Shown: positions 54,033 to 63,858, counted from the first letter of the stretch. The stretch is 64,000 bases of DNA from an uncultured Paracoccaceae bacterium (GCA_937864535.1 CALMJS010000032.1:1-64000), one strand, 5' to 3'. Translations and numbers: made by a program. The notes: generated by a model not told the origin, from the letters alone.

Positions 54033-56054
54033 TTATTCCGCCGCGACTTTCGTTTGCGACGCGCGGGCTTTGGCCTGAGCCGAGAGTTCGGCCATCAATT
54101 CAGAGGCGCGCGCAATCGGGTTGGTCAGGTAAAAGTCCTTGATCACAGGACGGAAGGTCGCGTTGCCCAGCGTATCGGTGGGCAGCGGGTTCCAGTCGTT
54201 TTCGATGACTTCGTCGATCCGGGCCAGATGCGGCACCGCAGTGACCATCGCCTGACGCAGTTGCGCCAGCGAATCCCACGGCAGGGTCGCGCCCAGTTCG
54301 GCGGACAGTGCCCGCAGAATCGCCCAGTTTTCCTTGGCCTCGCCCGGCGCAAAGGCGGCGCGCATCGCGAGCTGCGGACGACCTTCGGTGTTGACGAACA
54401 GGCCATTCTCTTCGGTGTAGGCAGCCGCCGGCAGGATCACGTCAGCGCGGTGCGCACCGCGGTCGCCGTGCGAGCCCTGATAGATCACGAATGCGCCTTC
54501 GCCGATTTCGACTTCGTCCGCGCCGATGTTGTAGACCACTTCGGCGCCATTCATTGCGCCGTCGCGGCCACCAACCGTCACCGCGCCCACGTCCAGCGCG
54601 CCAACGCGGCTGGCGGCGGTGTGCAGAACCAGCAGCTTTGATCCGCCCTTTTCCGCCAGCGCCTGCGCGGCGGCCAGAACGGCCAGACCGTCAGCCTCGT
54701 TCAGGGCACCCTGCCCGATGATCATCACACCGGCCTTGGACTGCTTGTCCGAGTGGTCCATCGCCAAGAGCTGTTGCAGAACCGAACGGTCAGCACCCAG
54801 ATGCTTGTAGTCGTAGGTCAGATCGACAGCCTCGCCCACCAGACCCACGGTCGCGCCCTTCAGCCATGCCTTGCGGATGCGGCTGTTGAGAACCGGTGCC
54901 TCGGTGCGGGGGTTGGTGCCGATCAGCAGAATCATATCCGCCGTGTCGATGTCTTCGATTGCGGCGTTGCCGACATAGGCCGAACGGTTGTCCGCCGGAA
55001 CGCGGGTGTTATCCACGCGGCATTCGACGTTGCCACCCAGACCTTCGACCAGCGTTTTTAGGCTAAATGCGGTCTCGACGTTGACCAGATCCCCGATCAG
55101 ACCGGCGACCTTTTTGCCCTTCATGCCGGCAGCGGCGGCCGTCAGGGCTTCGCCCCAGGTCGCTTTGCGCAGCTTGCCGTTTTCACGGATGTAGGGGCTG
55201 TCCAGACGCTGACGACGCAGACCGTCCCAGACAAAGCGCGACTTGTCCGAAATCCACTCTTCGTTCACGCCATCGTGGTTACGCGGCATGATGCGCATGA
55301 CCTGACGGCCCTTGGTGTCGACGCGGATGTTGCTGCCCAGAGCGTCCATCACGTCGATGGTTTCGGTCTTGGTCAGTTCCCACGGACGGGCGGTAAAGGC
55401 GTAGGGCTTGGACACCAGTGCGCCCACCGGGCACAGGTCGATGATGTTGCCCTGCATGTTCGAATCCAGCGTCTGGTTCAGATAGCTGGTGATTTCCGAA
55501 TCTTCGCCCCGGCCGGTCTGGCCCATCTGGGTGATGCCCGCGACCTCGGTCGTAAAGCGCACACAGCGGGTGCAGCTGATGCAACGGGTCATGTGGGTTT
55601 CCACCAGCGGCCCGAGGTTCAGGTCCTCGGCGGCACGCTTGGGCTCGCGATAGCGCGAAAAATCCACGCCATAGGCCATGGCCTGATCCTGAAGATCGCA
55701 TTCGCCGCCCTGGTCGCAGATCGGGCAATCCAGCGGGTGGTTGATCAGGAGGAACTCCATCACACCTTCGCGGGCCTTCTTGACCATCGGAGAATTGGTT
55801 TTGACCACCGGCGGCTGGCCTTCCGGCCCCGGACGCAGGTCTTTGACCTGCATGGCGCAGGACGCGGCGGGCTTGGGCGGACCGCCCACAACCTCGACCA
55901 GACACATGCGGCAGTTGCCAGCGATGGACAGACGTTCGTGATAGCAGAAGCGCGGCACCTCGATCCCGGCCAATTCACAGGCCTGAATCAGGGTCATGCT
56001 GCCCGGAGCTTCGACCTCGATCCCGTCGATGATGATTTTTTTCAGATCGGACAT
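54033..56054 (-). CDS. nuoG: NADH-quinone oxidoreductase subunit G
   Basis: NuoG is the large peripheral subunit with clusters N1b, N4 and N5. In the 673-aa protein the N1b ligands are Cys37, 48, 51 and 66. The N5 set lies in [19 protein letters not shown]4 in [10 protein letters not shown] and DLCPVGAL. The extra N7 cluster of Escherichia coli NuoG appears absent, as in mitochondrial-type complexes. AAAAGG precedes the start. An IscR-like palindrome lies about 200 bp upstream. Confidence 0.97.
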   Translation of the reverse strand: MSDLKKIIIDGIEVEAPGSMTLIQACELAGIEVPRFCYHERLSIAGNCRMCLVEVVGGPPKPAASCAMQVKDLRPGPEGQPPVVKTNSPMVKKAREGVMEFLLINHPLDCPICDQGGECDLQDQAMAYGVDFSRYREPKRAAEDLNLGPLVETHMTRCISCTRCVRFTTEVAGITQMGQTGRGEDSEITSYLNQTLDSNMQGNIIDLCPVGALVSKPYAFTARPWELTKTETIDVMDALGSNIRVDTKGRQVMRIMPRNHDGVNEEWISDKSRFVWDGLRRQRLDSPYIRENGKLRKATWGEALTAAAAGMKGKKVAGLIGDLVNVETAFSLKTLVEGLGGNVECRVDNTRVPADNRSAYVGNAAIEDIDTADMILLIGTNPRTEAPVLNSRIRKAWLKGATVGLVGEAVDLTYDYKHLGADRSVLQQLLAMDHSDKQSKAGVMIIGQGALNEADGLAVLAAAQALAEKGGSKLLVLHTAASRVGALDVGAVTVGGRDGAMNGAEVVYNIGADEVEIGEGAFVIYQGSHGDRGAHRADVILPAAAYTEENGLFVNTEGRPQLAMRAAFAPGEAKENWAILRALSAELGATLPWDSLAQLRQAMVTAVPHLARIDEVIENDWNPLPTDTLGNATFRPVIKDFYLTNPIARASELMAELSAQAKARASQTKVAAE

Positions 56055-56251
56055 GGCCAGCCTTTTGGTTCTTGTCGCCTAGACCCGGCACTCCGCGCGG
56101 CAGGCACACGGAGGCATGCAGTCGCGGGCGTTCTAGCGCGGCTTGCTGCGCTGCGCCAGACGTTACGACACCAAAAGGATGGGAAATTTGCCCCTCATTT
56201 CACAACTAGGTCGTTTGAAGGGCAAAAATAGTGGTTTCGACTATGGTCCTA

Positions 56252-56278
56252 TTAATCTGACTAATTTTGTCGGATTAA
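56252..56278. promoter_or_regulatory. Iron/Fe-S-type palindrome upstream of nuoG
   Basis: TTAATCTGAC (56252-56261) and GTCGGATTAA (56269-56278) are near-perfect inverted arms around TAATTTT. The GAC-N7-GTC core in an A/T-rich setting resembles, as I recall it, the Rrf2/IscR-type Iron-Rhodo-box of Rhodobacterales. It lies between the DUF5333 stop and nuoG, where an internal promoter for nuoG-N could be. It could also be a 3' hairpin of DUF5333, although it is too A/T-rich for a typical terminator. Confidence 0.5.
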
Positions 56279-56299
56279 AAACACAGAGTCGATGGCGCG

Positions 56300-56704
56300 T
56301 CAATGGATCAGACGGCCAGCGGCGGTTTGCTGGTCGATCTGCTCTTGGCCGACGGCACAATAGCTGGACTCGTCGCCTTCTACGGCGCCCCAGTCCGCGA
56401 TCCGGGCGCGGGCAACCTCCTCGAGGCGGGCCTTCTCGGCCTTATCGTTGACATAGGCGTCGATTTCCTCGGCGCTATAGCCCAACTCCTTGGCCCGCGA
56501 TTTGAGCGAATTCAGAAAGCTCACGCCGCGGATCAGCCGGACGTCGAGGTCACCGCATTTATCCGCCAGCTCCATGGCGATTCCCGCCGTGATGATGCCT
56601 TCGCGGATTTCTTCGACATCTTTGAGGGGGGGATTGGCCAAGGCGGCGGAGGCACTCAGGCCAAACGCCAGCGCGGCAAGGGTCGTCATTAGATTCGGGC
56701 GCAT
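56300..56704 (-). CDS. DUF5333-family exported protein
   Basis: This 134-aa protein has a signal peptide (MRPNLMTTLAALAFGLSASA, cleaved after ALA) and a helical mature domain with two cysteines (ADKCGDLDV and SSYCAVG). It matches my recollection of DUF5333, found near nuoG in Rhodobacterales. I choose ATG 56704, which gives a clean signal and has AGGA just upstream; ATG 56716 is also possible. A periplasmic location is expected. Its function is unknown; the conserved link to nuo suggests a tie to complex I. Confidence 0.78.
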   Translation of the reverse strand: MRPNLMTTLAALAFGLSASAALANPPLKDVEEIREGIITAGIAMELADKCGDLDVRLIRGVSFLNSLKSRAKELGYSAEEIDAYVNDKAEKARLEEVARARIADWGAVEGDESSYCAVGQEQIDQQTAAGRLIH

Positions 56705-57044
56705 CTGGGTCCTCATGCAGTGATGCCTGTAGCATCTGGTCCCTGCCCGCCTGCTATTCAATAGCGCCCCGTCAAAACGGCAAAGAACGGCCGAACGGAG
56801 CTGGGCCTGCCAGACCCCATCCGGTCGGCAGGCCCCACCGTGAGCGGTGGCCTTGCGGCTAAGGGGGCGCTTTTACGACACCGGCTGTCGACCACGATGC
56901 TGGGAAACCAGACCCTTCCCCTAGGGAAATCGCGAATTCTCAGGCGAAACCACACCAAATTGGCGAATTGGCCGCTGCCAAGCGGGTTGGCGATCCCCGC
57001 CGCAGCCCGTAACGTTGCGTCATTACGAACTGAGGATTTGTCTT
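56705..57044. other. Intergenic region between divergent DUF5333 and DUF3291 genes
   Basis: This 340-bp stretch has no convincing gene. It holds a short hairpin CCACCG/CGGTGG at 56835-56850 and a smaller dyad CCGT/ACGG near 56769. It must contain the promoter for DUF5333, and perhaps for the following nuoG-N genes, plus the promoter of DUF3291. GAGG at 57032-57035 is the ribosome-binding site of DUF3291. Confidence 0.5.
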
Positions 57045-57491
57045 ATGCACTTAGCCGAACTGAATGTCGGGCGATTGGTGGCCCCGACCGACGATCCCCG
57101 CGTCAAGGAATTTATGGACGCGCTGGACCGGGTGAATGGTCTGGGGAAACGGATGCCGGGATTCGTCTGGATGATGGAGGGATCGGGCGAGCCCGGCACC
57201 GGAAACACGGAAACCAAGATCGACGGTGATCCGCAGTTCGTCGCGAATCTGACCGTCTGGGAGTCGGTTGAAACCCTACGAACCTTTGTTTTCGACACCA
57301 TCCACAAACGGTTCCTTGACCGCCGCGCCGAGTGGTTCGAAATCCTTGGCGCGATGCACTTTGTGATGTGGTGGGTCCCCGAGGGGCATCAACCCACCTT
57401 GGCAGAGGCGTTGGAGCGGCTCGAGGACCTCAGGACCAACGGACCGAGCGAACGCGCCTTTGGCTGGGCCTACCTGCACGACAAGTCCTAA
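57045..57491 (+). CDS. DUF3291-family protein, opposite to the nuo genes
   Basis: This 148-aa protein has the DUF3291 pattern: LAELNVGRLVAPTDDPRVKE, then FVWMMEGSG, VANLTVWESVETLRTFVF and MWWVPEGHQPTL. The fold resembles dimeric alpha/beta-barrel monooxygenases; activity is unproven. It runs opposite to the nuo genes and separates nuoF from DUF5333-nuoG. ATG 57045 is supported by GAGG at 57032-57035. The terminator at 57499-57527 is shared with nuoF. Confidence 0.87.
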   Translation: MHLAELNVGRLVAPTDDPRVKEFMDALDRVNGLGKRMPGFVWMMEGSGEPGTGNTETKIDGDPQFVANLTVWESVETLRTFVFDTIHKRFLDRRAEWFEILGAMHFVMWWVPEGHQPTLAEALERLEDLRTNGPSERAFGWAYLHDKS

Positions 57492-57498
57492 CAACGAA

Positions 57499-57527
57499 AA
57501 AGGCCGCCCCCTTTCGGGGCGGCCTTT
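57499..57527. terminator. Strong terminator between nuoF and DUF3291
   Basis: The 12-bp perfect stem AAAGGCCGCCCC/GGGGCGGCCTTT has a CTTTC loop. On the minus strand it ends in five T, a good terminator for nuoF; on the plus strand only TTT follows. It ends transcription of nuoA-F before nuoG. Confidence 0.93.
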
Positions 57528-57543
57528 GTGAGATCGGCGGGAA

Positions 57544-58824
57544 TTATTCCGCAGCGATCCGCTTGTGCTTGATGCGGTCTTCGATCACGTCGCGGAAGTT
57601 GCGGATCAGACCCTGGATCGGCCAGGCGGCCGCGTCACCCAGTGCGCAAATGGTGTGGCCTTCGACCTGCTTGGTCACGTTGAACAGCATATCGATCTCT
57701 TCGACGCTGGCGTTGCCCTGAACCAGACGCTCCATCACGCGCATCATCCAGCCGGTGCCTTCGCGGCACGGGGTGCACTGGCCGCAGGATTCGTGCTTGT
57801 AGAACTTGGACAGACGCCAGATCGCTTTGACGATGTCGGTGGACTTGTCCATCACGATCACCGCCGCCGTGCCCAGACCCGACCCCAGCTCGCCGCGCAG
57901 GTAGTCAAAGTCCATGATGGCGTCTTTCATCTTTTCGCCACGGACGCAGGGAACCGACGAGCCGCCCGGAATAACGGCCAGAAGGTTGTCCCAGCCGCCA
58001 CGGATACCGCCGCAGTGCTTTTCGATCAGCTCTTCGAAGGAGATCGACATCGCTTCTTCGACAACACAGGGGGTGTTCACATGGCCCGAGATCGCGAACA
58101 GCTTGGTGCCCGCGTTGTTCTGACGACCAAAGCTGGAGAACCAGCCGGCACCGCGACGCAGAATCGTCGGAGCAACGGCGATCGATTCGACGTTGTTCAC
58201 CGTGGTCGGGCAGCCATAGAGGCCCGCGCCCGCCGGGAACGGCGGCTTCATGCGCGGCATGCCCTTTTTGCCTTCGAGCGATTCGAGCAGAGCCGTCTCT
58301 TCGCCGCAGATATAGGCGCCCGCACCGTGGTGCAGGAACAGGTCGAAATCCCAGCCGGATTTGGCGGCGTTTTTACCCAGCAGACCGGCGTCGTAGCATT
58401 CGTCAATCGCCCGCTGCAGCGCCTCGCGCTCGCGGATGTATTCGCCGCGCAGGTAGATGTAACAGGTGTGGGCGTTCATCGCGAACGACGCAATCAGCGC
58501 ACCCTCGATCAGGGTATGCGGGTCGTGGCGCATGATTTCCCGGTCTTTGCAGGTGCCCGGTTCCGATTCGTCGGCGTTGATCACCAGATAGGACGGACGG
58601 CCGTCCGATTCCTTGGGCATGAACGACCACTTGAGGCCGGTGGGGAAGCCCGCACCGCCACGGCCGCGCAGACCCGAGGCTTTCATCTCGTTAATGATCC
58701 AATCACGGCCCTTCTGAATGATATCAGCAGTGCCATCCCAGTGCCCACGAGCCATCGCACCCTTGAGCGTGCGGTCGTGCATCCCGTAGATATTGGTGAA
58801 AATCCGGTCCTGATCCTTGAGCAT
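57544..58824 (-). CDS. nuoF: NADH-quinone oxidoreductase subunit F
   Basis: NuoF binds NADH and FMN and holds cluster N3. The 426-aa protein has the FMN/NADH motifs [13 protein letters not shown] and [17 protein letters not shown], and N3 ligands in [11 protein letters not shown] plus CALGD. It lies 3 bp after the DUF5337 gene and is followed by a strong terminator. Confidence 0.98.
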   Translation of the reverse strand: MLKDQDRIFTNIYGMHDRTLKGAMARGHWDGTADIIQKGRDWIINEMKASGLRGRGGAGFPTGLKWSFMPKESDGRPSYLVINADESEPGTCKDREIMRHDPHTLIEGALIASFAMNAHTCYIYLRGEYIREREALQRAIDECYDAGLLGKNAAKSGWDFDLFLHHGAGAYICGEETALLESLEGKKGMPRMKPPFPAGAGLYGCPTTVNNVESIAVAPTILRRGAGWFSSFGRQNNAGTKLFAISGHVNTPCVVEEAMSISFEELIEKHCGGIRGGWDNLLAVIPGGSSVPCVRGEKMKDAIMDFDYLRGELGSGLGTAAVIVMDKSTDIVKAIWRLSKFYKHESCGQCTPCREGTGWMMRVMERLVQGNASVEEIDMLFNVTKQVEGHTICALGDAAAWPIQGLIRNFRDVIEDRIKHKRIAAE

Positions 58825-58827
58825 GGC

Positions 58828-59052
58828 TCACCCTTCATCATTCTGGCGTGCCCGCCAGATGCCATAAGTCATCCATAAAGCCCAGCCGAAACCTGCAAGG
58901 GCAATGAGATCGAACAAGGCCAGCACCCGAAGGGACAGGCCAAGGGCTCCGCCAATCCAAGTGGCCAAGATCCAGAACACGCCGACACCAGCCAGAAACA
59001 GCGCCGCGCGCTGCCCCGACTTGCCCTGATTGTTCTGTTTCTTGGCACTCAT
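58828..59052 (-). CDS. DUF5337-family small membrane protein
   Basis: This 74-aa protein has two hydrophobic helices (ALFLAGVGVFWILATWIGGA and LALFDLIALAGFGWALWM) with a basic N-terminus. I recall it as DUF5337, found upstream of nuoF in Rhodobacterales. It lies between the HhH membrane protein and nuoF with gaps of 11 and 3 bp, so it is part of the nuo operon. An accessory role in complex I is inferred from position only. Confidence 0.8.
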   Translation of the reverse strand: MSAKKQNNQGKSGQRAALFLAGVGVFWILATWIGGALGLSLRVLALFDLIALAGFGWALWMTYGIWRARQNDEG

Positions 59053-59063
59053 GTTTGGTCGCC

Positions 59064-59933
59064 TCAGTAGTCGTTGGTTTTGGCCCGGACGAGGAATTCC
59101 TCGACCCCGACCTCACCGATCAATTTCGCTTGTGCAACCCACTTATCACGGGTCACGCGGCCCTTAAACCTCGGAAGGTTCGCGTCCATCCATGCCACGT
59201 CGGCATCGGACCAGCCCGCGATCTGGTCGTAATGCCAAATACCGTGGCTGTTAAGCAATTCTTCCAATTTTGCGCCAACCCCTTCGATGACGCGCAGATT
59301 ATCCGCCGTTCCGCCGCGCGGTGCCGCCAATCCGGCGGGTTTCGTGGCTGCGGCCGGTTCGGGCTGGTATTTCCAGTCGCCTTTGGCAGCGGCCAGTTCC
59401 TCTTGCCCCTTGAGCGGCGCCGAGGGTTTGACTTGGGCCTGCGGCTTTGCCTTGGGTTTTGGCGCGGCCTCTTTGGCAGGGGCCACGTATTTCCAATCCC
59501 CTTTGGCAGCGGCCAGTTCGTCCTGTCCGGGCAGCGCAGCCGATGGTTTGATCAGCACTGGCGCCGGCTCCGCAGCCTGCTGTGCAGCCTCGGCCACGGG
59601 TGCAGACGCTACGGGGTCACCCATCGCGGGCGTCGGGGCCACTGCAGGCTCTGGCGCGGGCTCTCTCGCAGCGGGCGCAGCAGCCGCAGGTTTCGGCGCA
59701 GCGCTCGCCACCGGGGCGGCAGGCTCGCTCATGACCGGCGCGGAGGCCTCACCACAAAAGAAATACGTCAGAATCAGACCGGCAAGCGCAAAAATCACGA
59801 TGCCCGCAACCACAGCCGGCAAAACCGCCCAGCCGCCCGAGCCTGCCAGTCCGAACATCGCAACCACACCGACAATGGCCGACACGATCCAGCACAGCTG
59901 ACGGCAACCCATTCCTCCAGTCCCATTCGACAT
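59064..59933 (-). CDS. Membrane-anchored HhH-domain protein in the nuo cluster
   Basis: This 289-aa protein has two N-terminal membrane helices (about residues 13-34 and 36-58) and a Pro/Ala-rich linker. The linker contains two copies of a 21-residue unit, KPSAALPGQDELAAAKGDWK at 129-149 and KPSAPLKGQEELAAAKGDWK at 169-189. The C-terminal helix-hairpin-helix module (210-275: NLRVIEGVGAKLEELLNSHG onward) is closely related to the C-terminus of NuoE next door. GGAGG precedes the start. An HhH module on a complex I-linked membrane protein suggests protein or nucleic-acid contacts; the function is unknown. Confidence 0.85.
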   Translation of the reverse strand: MSNGTGGMGCRQLCWIVSAIVGVVAMFGLAGSGGWAVLPAVVAGIVIFALAGLILTYFFCGEASAPVMSEPAAPVASAAPKPAAAAPAAREPAPEPAVAPTPAMGDPVASAPVAEAAQQAAEPAPVLIKPSAALPGQDELAAAKGDWKYVAPAKEAAPKPKAKPQAQVKPSAPLKGQEELAAAKGDWKYQPEPAAATKPAGLAAPRGGTADNLRVIEGVGAKLEELLNSHGIWHYDQIAGWSDADVAWMDANLPRFKGRVTRDKWVAQAKLIGEVGVEEFLVRAKTNDY

Positions 59934-60008
59934 TAACTATTCCTCCATAGTCCCTGTTTGTGGCCCCTTTTGTTGTGACGTTTGGGGCTTCAATGACATT
60001 ACTATAGG

Positions 60009-60042
60009 AAGACCGACAATTTTTGTATCGAATGTTGGTCTT
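60009..60042. promoter_or_regulatory. Inverted repeat between nuoE and the HhH membrane gene
   Basis: AAGACCGACA (60009-60018) and TGTTGGTCTT (60033-60042) form a 10-bp stem with one G-T pair and a 14-nt A/T-rich loop. It lies in the 173-bp gap between nuoE and the HhH gene, much larger than other gaps in the cluster. It may modulate expression of the downstream part or hold a promoter element. Confidence 0.45.
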
Positions 60043-60106
60043 ATGGACGGAGACGGAGAGATGTGTTTTGATCCGCAGATCATTTCCCACCTCCCCGATG
60101 TTGGTT

Positions 60107-61114
60107 CTAGGTCTCTGACGCCAGTGTGGCCGCCTGTGCGACCCAATCGTCACGCTCGATCCGGCCTTTGAATTTCAGGCGCGCATCGACCCAAGCGATT
60201 TCTGCGGCGGTCCACTTGGCGATCTGGTCAAAGTGGTAGATCCCCAATCCATTCAGGGTCTCCTCCAGCTTTGGCCCGACGCCAGTGATCCGCTTGAGGT
60301 CATCAGCCCCTTCAGCACGAGCAGCTTTCAACAGTTCAGGTTCAACTTCCTCAACTGCGGCTGCCTCAGCCTTAGGGGCCTCAGGCTTTTTTGCAGAGGC
60401 ACTCCCGGAGGTGAGCCAAGGCGTCAGCAGTGGAACCTCGGTTCCGTCGATGCGCTTGACCGTGTCGCCGATGTCCGAAGCCAGTTGCACCGAGGCGTTG
60501 TACTGTGTGCGGCCACTCTCGTGGTCGGTCAGCGCGGTCAGACCGGACAGCGGTTCGGCGGCATAGCGGCCATTCTGCGGACCCGGCGTCGGCACCTTGC
60601 CAGCGGCCAGATCATCCAGCAGCTTGCGCAGACCATCGGCGGTCAGGTCCTCGTAGTAGTCCTTGCCGATCTGGGCCATCGGTGCGTTCGTGCAGGCGCC
60701 GAGGCATTCGACCTCTTCCCACGTGAACTTGCCATCCGCAGACAGGGTAAACGGGCTGTTCGAGATCTTTTCCTTGCAAACAGCGATCAGGTCTTCGGCA
60801 CCGCAGATCATGCACGACAGCGTGCCGCAGATCTGGATATGCGCCACCGAACCGGTCGGCTGAAGCTGGAACATGAAATAGAAGGTCGCCACTTCGAGCG
60901 CGCGAATATACGCCAGCCCGAGCATTTCGGCGACATATTCGATGGCCGGACGGGTCAGCCAGCCCTCTTGCTCTTGGGCGCGCCAGAGAAGCGGAATGAT
61001 GGCCGATGCCTGACGGCCTTCGGGGTATTTGGTGATCTGCGCTTCGGCCCACGCCTGATTAGCGGGCGTAAAGGCAAAGGAAGCGGGCTGTTCGTGGTGC
61101 AAACGGCGCAGCAT
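60107..61114 (-). CDS. nuoE: NADH-quinone oxidoreductase subunit E with C-terminal HhH extension
   Basis: NuoE is a thioredoxin-fold subunit holding the [2Fe-2S] cluster N1a. In the 335-aa protein residues 1-170 are the standard subunit, with ligands in CGTLSC and CLGAC. After an Ala/Glu/Lys-rich linker comes an extra helix-hairpin-helix module at 271-335 ([20 protein letters not shown] onward). The same module ends the neighbouring 289-aa membrane protein. Escherichia coli NuoE (166 aa) lacks it. The main subunit is intact. The extension could bind another complex I part or tether NuoE to the membrane protein next door. Confidence 0.95.
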   Translation of the reverse strand: MLRRLHHEQPASFAFTPANQAWAEAQITKYPEGRQASAIIPLLWRAQEQEGWLTRPAIEYVAEMLGLAYIRALEVATFYFMFQLQPTGSVAHIQICGTLSCMICGAEDLIAVCKEKISNSPFTLSADGKFTWEEVECLGACTNAPMAQIGKDYYEDLTADGLRKLLDDLAAGKVPTPGPQNGRYAAEPLSGLTALTDHESGRTQYNASVQLASDIGDTVKRIDGTEVPLLTPWLTSGSASAKKPEAPKAEAAAVEEVEPELLKAARAEGADDLKRITGVGPKLEETLNGLGIYHFDQIAKWTAAEIAWVDARLKFKGRIERDDWVAQAATLASET

Positions 61115-61179
61115 CGTGTTCCGGCTCCGGTTCTGATGGCAACGCGCGGGGCGCTGCCTGTGGTTTCACTTGCTCCGCC

Positions 61180-61446
61180 TTACTGGCAGGCGGCGGTATG
61201 GAGCGACATGCTCCCATCGGGTTCGAGAACAGCGGTGCCAGCCTCGTACATGGCGGCAATCGCTGCAAAAACCTGTTCTTCTGTCAGACCGGCGGCCTTG
61301 AGAACGGCATCGCCGTTTTCATTGGTGACAACGCAGCCCGCAGCCTCGATCGCGGCGCTGAGAGCCAGCACATCCTCGGCGGTATCCGCCAGAACCGGCG
61401 ATGCGACGATCGCCAACACACTCAGTCCAAACAAACGCGATAGCAT
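61180..61446 (-). CDS. Small exported protein inside the nuo cluster
   Basis: This 88-aa protein has a signal peptide (MLSRLFGLSVLAIVASPVLA) and a short mature part with two cysteines (EAAGCVV and the C-terminal TAACQ) that may form a disulfide. GGAG lies upstream of ATG 61446; a longer frame to 61710 overlaps nuoD and is not credible. It lies between nuoD and nuoE. I recognise no domain. A periplasmic location is expected; the role is unknown. Confidence 0.7.
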   Translation of the reverse strand: MLSRLFGLSVLAIVASPVLADTAEDVLALSAAIEAAGCVVTNENGDAVLKAAGLTEEQVFAAIAAMYEAGTAVLEPDGSMSLHTAACQ

Positions 61447-61507
61447 CTGGCACTCCGAAAACAGGGTTTCGCCGCCCTCACCCACGACAGGCAGGACGGC
61501 GCAAGGA

Positions 61508-62725
61508 TTAGCGGTCGATCTCACCGAACACGACGTCCATCGTGCCGATGATCGCAGCCACGTCGGCCAACTGGTGCCCCTTGGCGATGTGGTCCATCGC
61601 CTGCAGGTGCAAATAGCCCGGCGCGCGCAGTTTTGCGCGGTAGGGTTTGTTGGTGCCGTCCGCCTTGAGGTAGACGCCGAATTCGCCCTTCGGGGCTTCG
61701 ACGGCGGCATAGACCTCGCCTGCGGGGACGTGGAACCCTTCGGTGTAGAGCTTGAAGTGATGGATCAGCGATTCCATCGAGGTCTTCATGTCACCACGCT
61801 TGGGCGGTGTGATCTTGCCACGGGCCAGAACGTCACCCTTTTCGACGCGCAGCTTGGCCACGGCCTGAAGGATGATGCTGGTAGACTGGCGCATTTCTTC
61901 CATGCGGACCAGATAGCGGTCGAAACAGTCACCGTTCTTGCCGACCGGGATCTGGAACTCGAACTCGTCATAGCATTCGTAGGGCTGCGCACGACGCAGG
62001 TCCCATGCAAAGCCGGACCCGCGCACCATCACACCGGAGAAGCCCCATTGCTGGATGTCCTCTTCGGTGACGACGCCGATATCGACGTTCCGCTGTTTGA
62101 AAATCCGGTTTTCGGTCAGCAGGCCGTCGATGTCGTCCAGAACGTTCGGGAACGTCTTGGCCCAGGCTTCGATATCGTCGAGCAGCGCATCGGGCAGGTC
62201 CTGATGGACACCGCCGGGACGGAAATAGGCGGCGTGCAGACGCGCACCACAGGCACGCTCGTAGAACACCATCAGCTTTTCGCGTTCCTCAAAGCCCCAG
62301 AGCGGCGGCGTCAGGGCGCCTACGTCCATGGCCTGCGTGGTCACGTTCAGCAGGTGGTTCAGAACACGGCCGATTTCCGAATAGAGCACGCGGATCAGCG
62401 ACGCGCGGCGCGGCACTTCGGTTCCGGTCAGCTTTTCAATCGCCAGACACCAGGCATGTTCCTGATTCATCGGCGCCACATAGTCGAGGCGGTCGAAGTA
62501 CGGCAGGTTTTGCAGATAGGTCCGCGATTCCATCAGCTTTTCGGTGCCGCGATGCAGCAGGCCGATATGGGGGTCGCAGCGTTCGACGATTTCGCCGTCC
62601 AGTTCCAGAACCAGACGCAACACACCGTGGGCCGCAGGGTGCTGCGGACCAAAGTTGATGTTAAAGTTCCGGATTTTCTGTTCGCCGGTCAGGGCGTCAT
62701 GGAAACCTTTTCCGCCGTCCATCAC
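61508..62725 (-). CDS. nuoD: NADH-quinone oxidoreductase subunit D
   Basis: NuoD forms the quinone-reduction site with NuoB. The 405-aa protein has [19 protein letters not shown] with the quinone His, [16 protein letters not shown], and [18 protein letters not shown]. Length is normal. It overlaps nuoC by 4 nt (ATGA) and is followed by the small exported protein gene. Confidence 0.98.
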   Translation of the reverse strand: MMDGGKGFHDALTGEQKIRNFNINFGPQHPAAHGVLRLVLELDGEIVERCDPHIGLLHRGTEKLMESRTYLQNLPYFDRLDYVAPMNQEHAWCLAIEKLTGTEVPRRASLIRVLYSEIGRVLNHLLNVTTQAMDVGALTPPLWGFEEREKLMVFYERACGARLHAAYFRPGGVHQDLPDALLDDIEAWAKTFPNVLDDIDGLLTENRIFKQRNVDIGVVTEEDIQQWGFSGVMVRGSGFAWDLRRAQPYECYDEFEFQIPVGKNGDCFDRYLVRMEEMRQSTSIILQAVAKLRVEKGDVLARGKITPPKRGDMKTSMESLIHHFKLYTEGFHVPAGEVYAAVEAPKGEFGVYLKADGTNKPYRAKLRAPGYLHLQAMDHIAKGHQLADVAAIIGTMDVVFGEIDR

Positions 62726-63324
62726 TTGGCTCCCTTTTCATCGCCGGGAAGGATGTATTCAGCCCCTTCCCACGGGCTCGTAAAGTCGAACTGACGATAT
62801 TCCTGCACCAGTTTGACCGGCTCGTAGACAACGCGCTTCTGCGCTTCGTCATAGCGAACCTCGGTATAACCGGTGGTCGGGAAATCCTTGCGCAGCGGGT
62901 AGCCGCGGAACCCGTAGTCGGTCAGAATGCGGCGCAGGTCCGGATGGCCCGAGAACAGGATGCCGAACATGTCGAACACTTCGCGTTCAAACCAGTTCGA
63001 GCTGGGATGTACGTCGATGATCGAGGGAACCATTTCCTCTTCGCGGATGGCCACGCGCAGGCGGATACGCTGGTTCGTGTACATCGACAGGAAGTGATAG
63101 ATCACGTCAAAACGTTTTGCCCGCCCCGGGTAGTCCACAGCGGTGATATCCACCAGCGTGGAAAAACGGCAGGTCGGATCATTCTTCAGGAACTCGACAA
63201 AGGCGACCAGCTGCGAGGGTGCAACGTCGACGTTCAGTTCGTCAAAGCTCACATCCCACGCCAAAACGGCGTCGGCCTTTTTCAGTTCGAGCAGGGCGCC
63301 CAGTTCTTTGAGTGCGTCAGACAT
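62722..63324 (-). CDS. nuoC: NADH-quinone oxidoreductase subunit C
   Basis: NuoC is a peripheral-arm subunit without cofactors. The 200-aa protein has [22 protein letters not shown] and the family motif [26 protein letters not shown] (in two halves). It lies 9 bp after nuoB and overlaps nuoD by 4 nt. It is separate from nuoD, unlike the NuoCD fusion of Escherichia coli. Confidence 0.97.
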   Translation of the reverse strand: MSDALKELGALLELKKADAVLAWDVSFDELNVDVAPSQLVAFVEFLKNDPTCRFSTLVDITAVDYPGRAKRFDVIYHFLSMYTNQRIRLRVAIREEEMVPSIIDVHPSSNWFEREVFDMFGILFSGHPDLRRILTDYGFRGYPLRKDFPTTGYTEVRYDEAQKRVVYEPVKLVQEYRQFDFTSPWEGAEYILPGDEKGAK

Positions 63325-63333
63325 CGGATCCCC

Positions 63334-63858
63334 TCAGCGAACGATCGTGCCAGTGCGGCGCATTTTGCGCTGCAACTGAAGAATGCCGTACATCAGCGCC
63401 TCTGCCGTCGGAGGACAGCCCGGAACGTAGATGTCGACCGGAACGATGCGGTCACAGCCGCGCACGACCGAATAGGAATAATGATAATAGCCGCCGCCAT
63501 TCGCACAGGACCCCATCGAGATCACGTAACGCGGTTCGGGCATCTGGTCATAAACCTTGCGCAGTGCGGGGGCCATCTTGTTCGTCAGCGTCCCCGCGAC
63601 GATCATCAGGTCCGACTGGCGCGGAGAGGCGCGCGGTGCGGTGCCAAACCGTTCGAGGTCATAGCGCGGCATCGAGGTGTGCATCATTTCAACCGCGCAG
63701 CAGGCCAGACCAAAGGTCATCCAGTGCAGCGACCCGGTTCGGGCCCAGTTGATGATGTCAGCGGTCGAGGTTACGAGGAACCCCTTGTCCTGAAGCTCGC
63801 GATTGATGGCGCTGGTGACAACTTCCTTGTCAACGCCCGCCGTGTTCGCGCCGGTCAT
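63334..63858 (-). CDS. nuoB: NADH-quinone oxidoreductase subunit B
   Basis: NuoB carries the terminal cluster N2, which reduces quinone. The 174-aa protein has the adjacent cysteine pair in [20 protein letters not shown] and [12 protein letters not shown] choose ATG 63858, whose start overlaps the nuoA stop (TGATG) and gives the usual MTGANTAG N-terminus; ATG 63867 would overlap nuoA by 10 nt. Confidence 0.96.
   Translation of the reverse strand: MTGANTAGVDKEVVTSAINRELQDKGFLVTSTADIINWARTGSLHWMTFGLACCAVEMMHTSMPRYDLERFGTAPRASPRQSDLMIVAGTLTNKMAPALRKVYDQMPEPRYVISMGSCANGGGYYHYSYSVVRGCDRIVPVDIYVPGCPPTAEALMYGILQLQRKMRRTGTIVR

Noticed and set aside
61447-61710. Longer form of the 88-aa exported protein
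   Set aside because: The extension lies inside nuoD and would hide the clear signal peptide at ATG 61446.
60233-62794. An 853-codon plus-strand frame opposite nuoE and nuoD
   Set aside because: It crosses several real minus-strand genes and has no recognisable protein character; it is a shadow of high-GC coding DNA.
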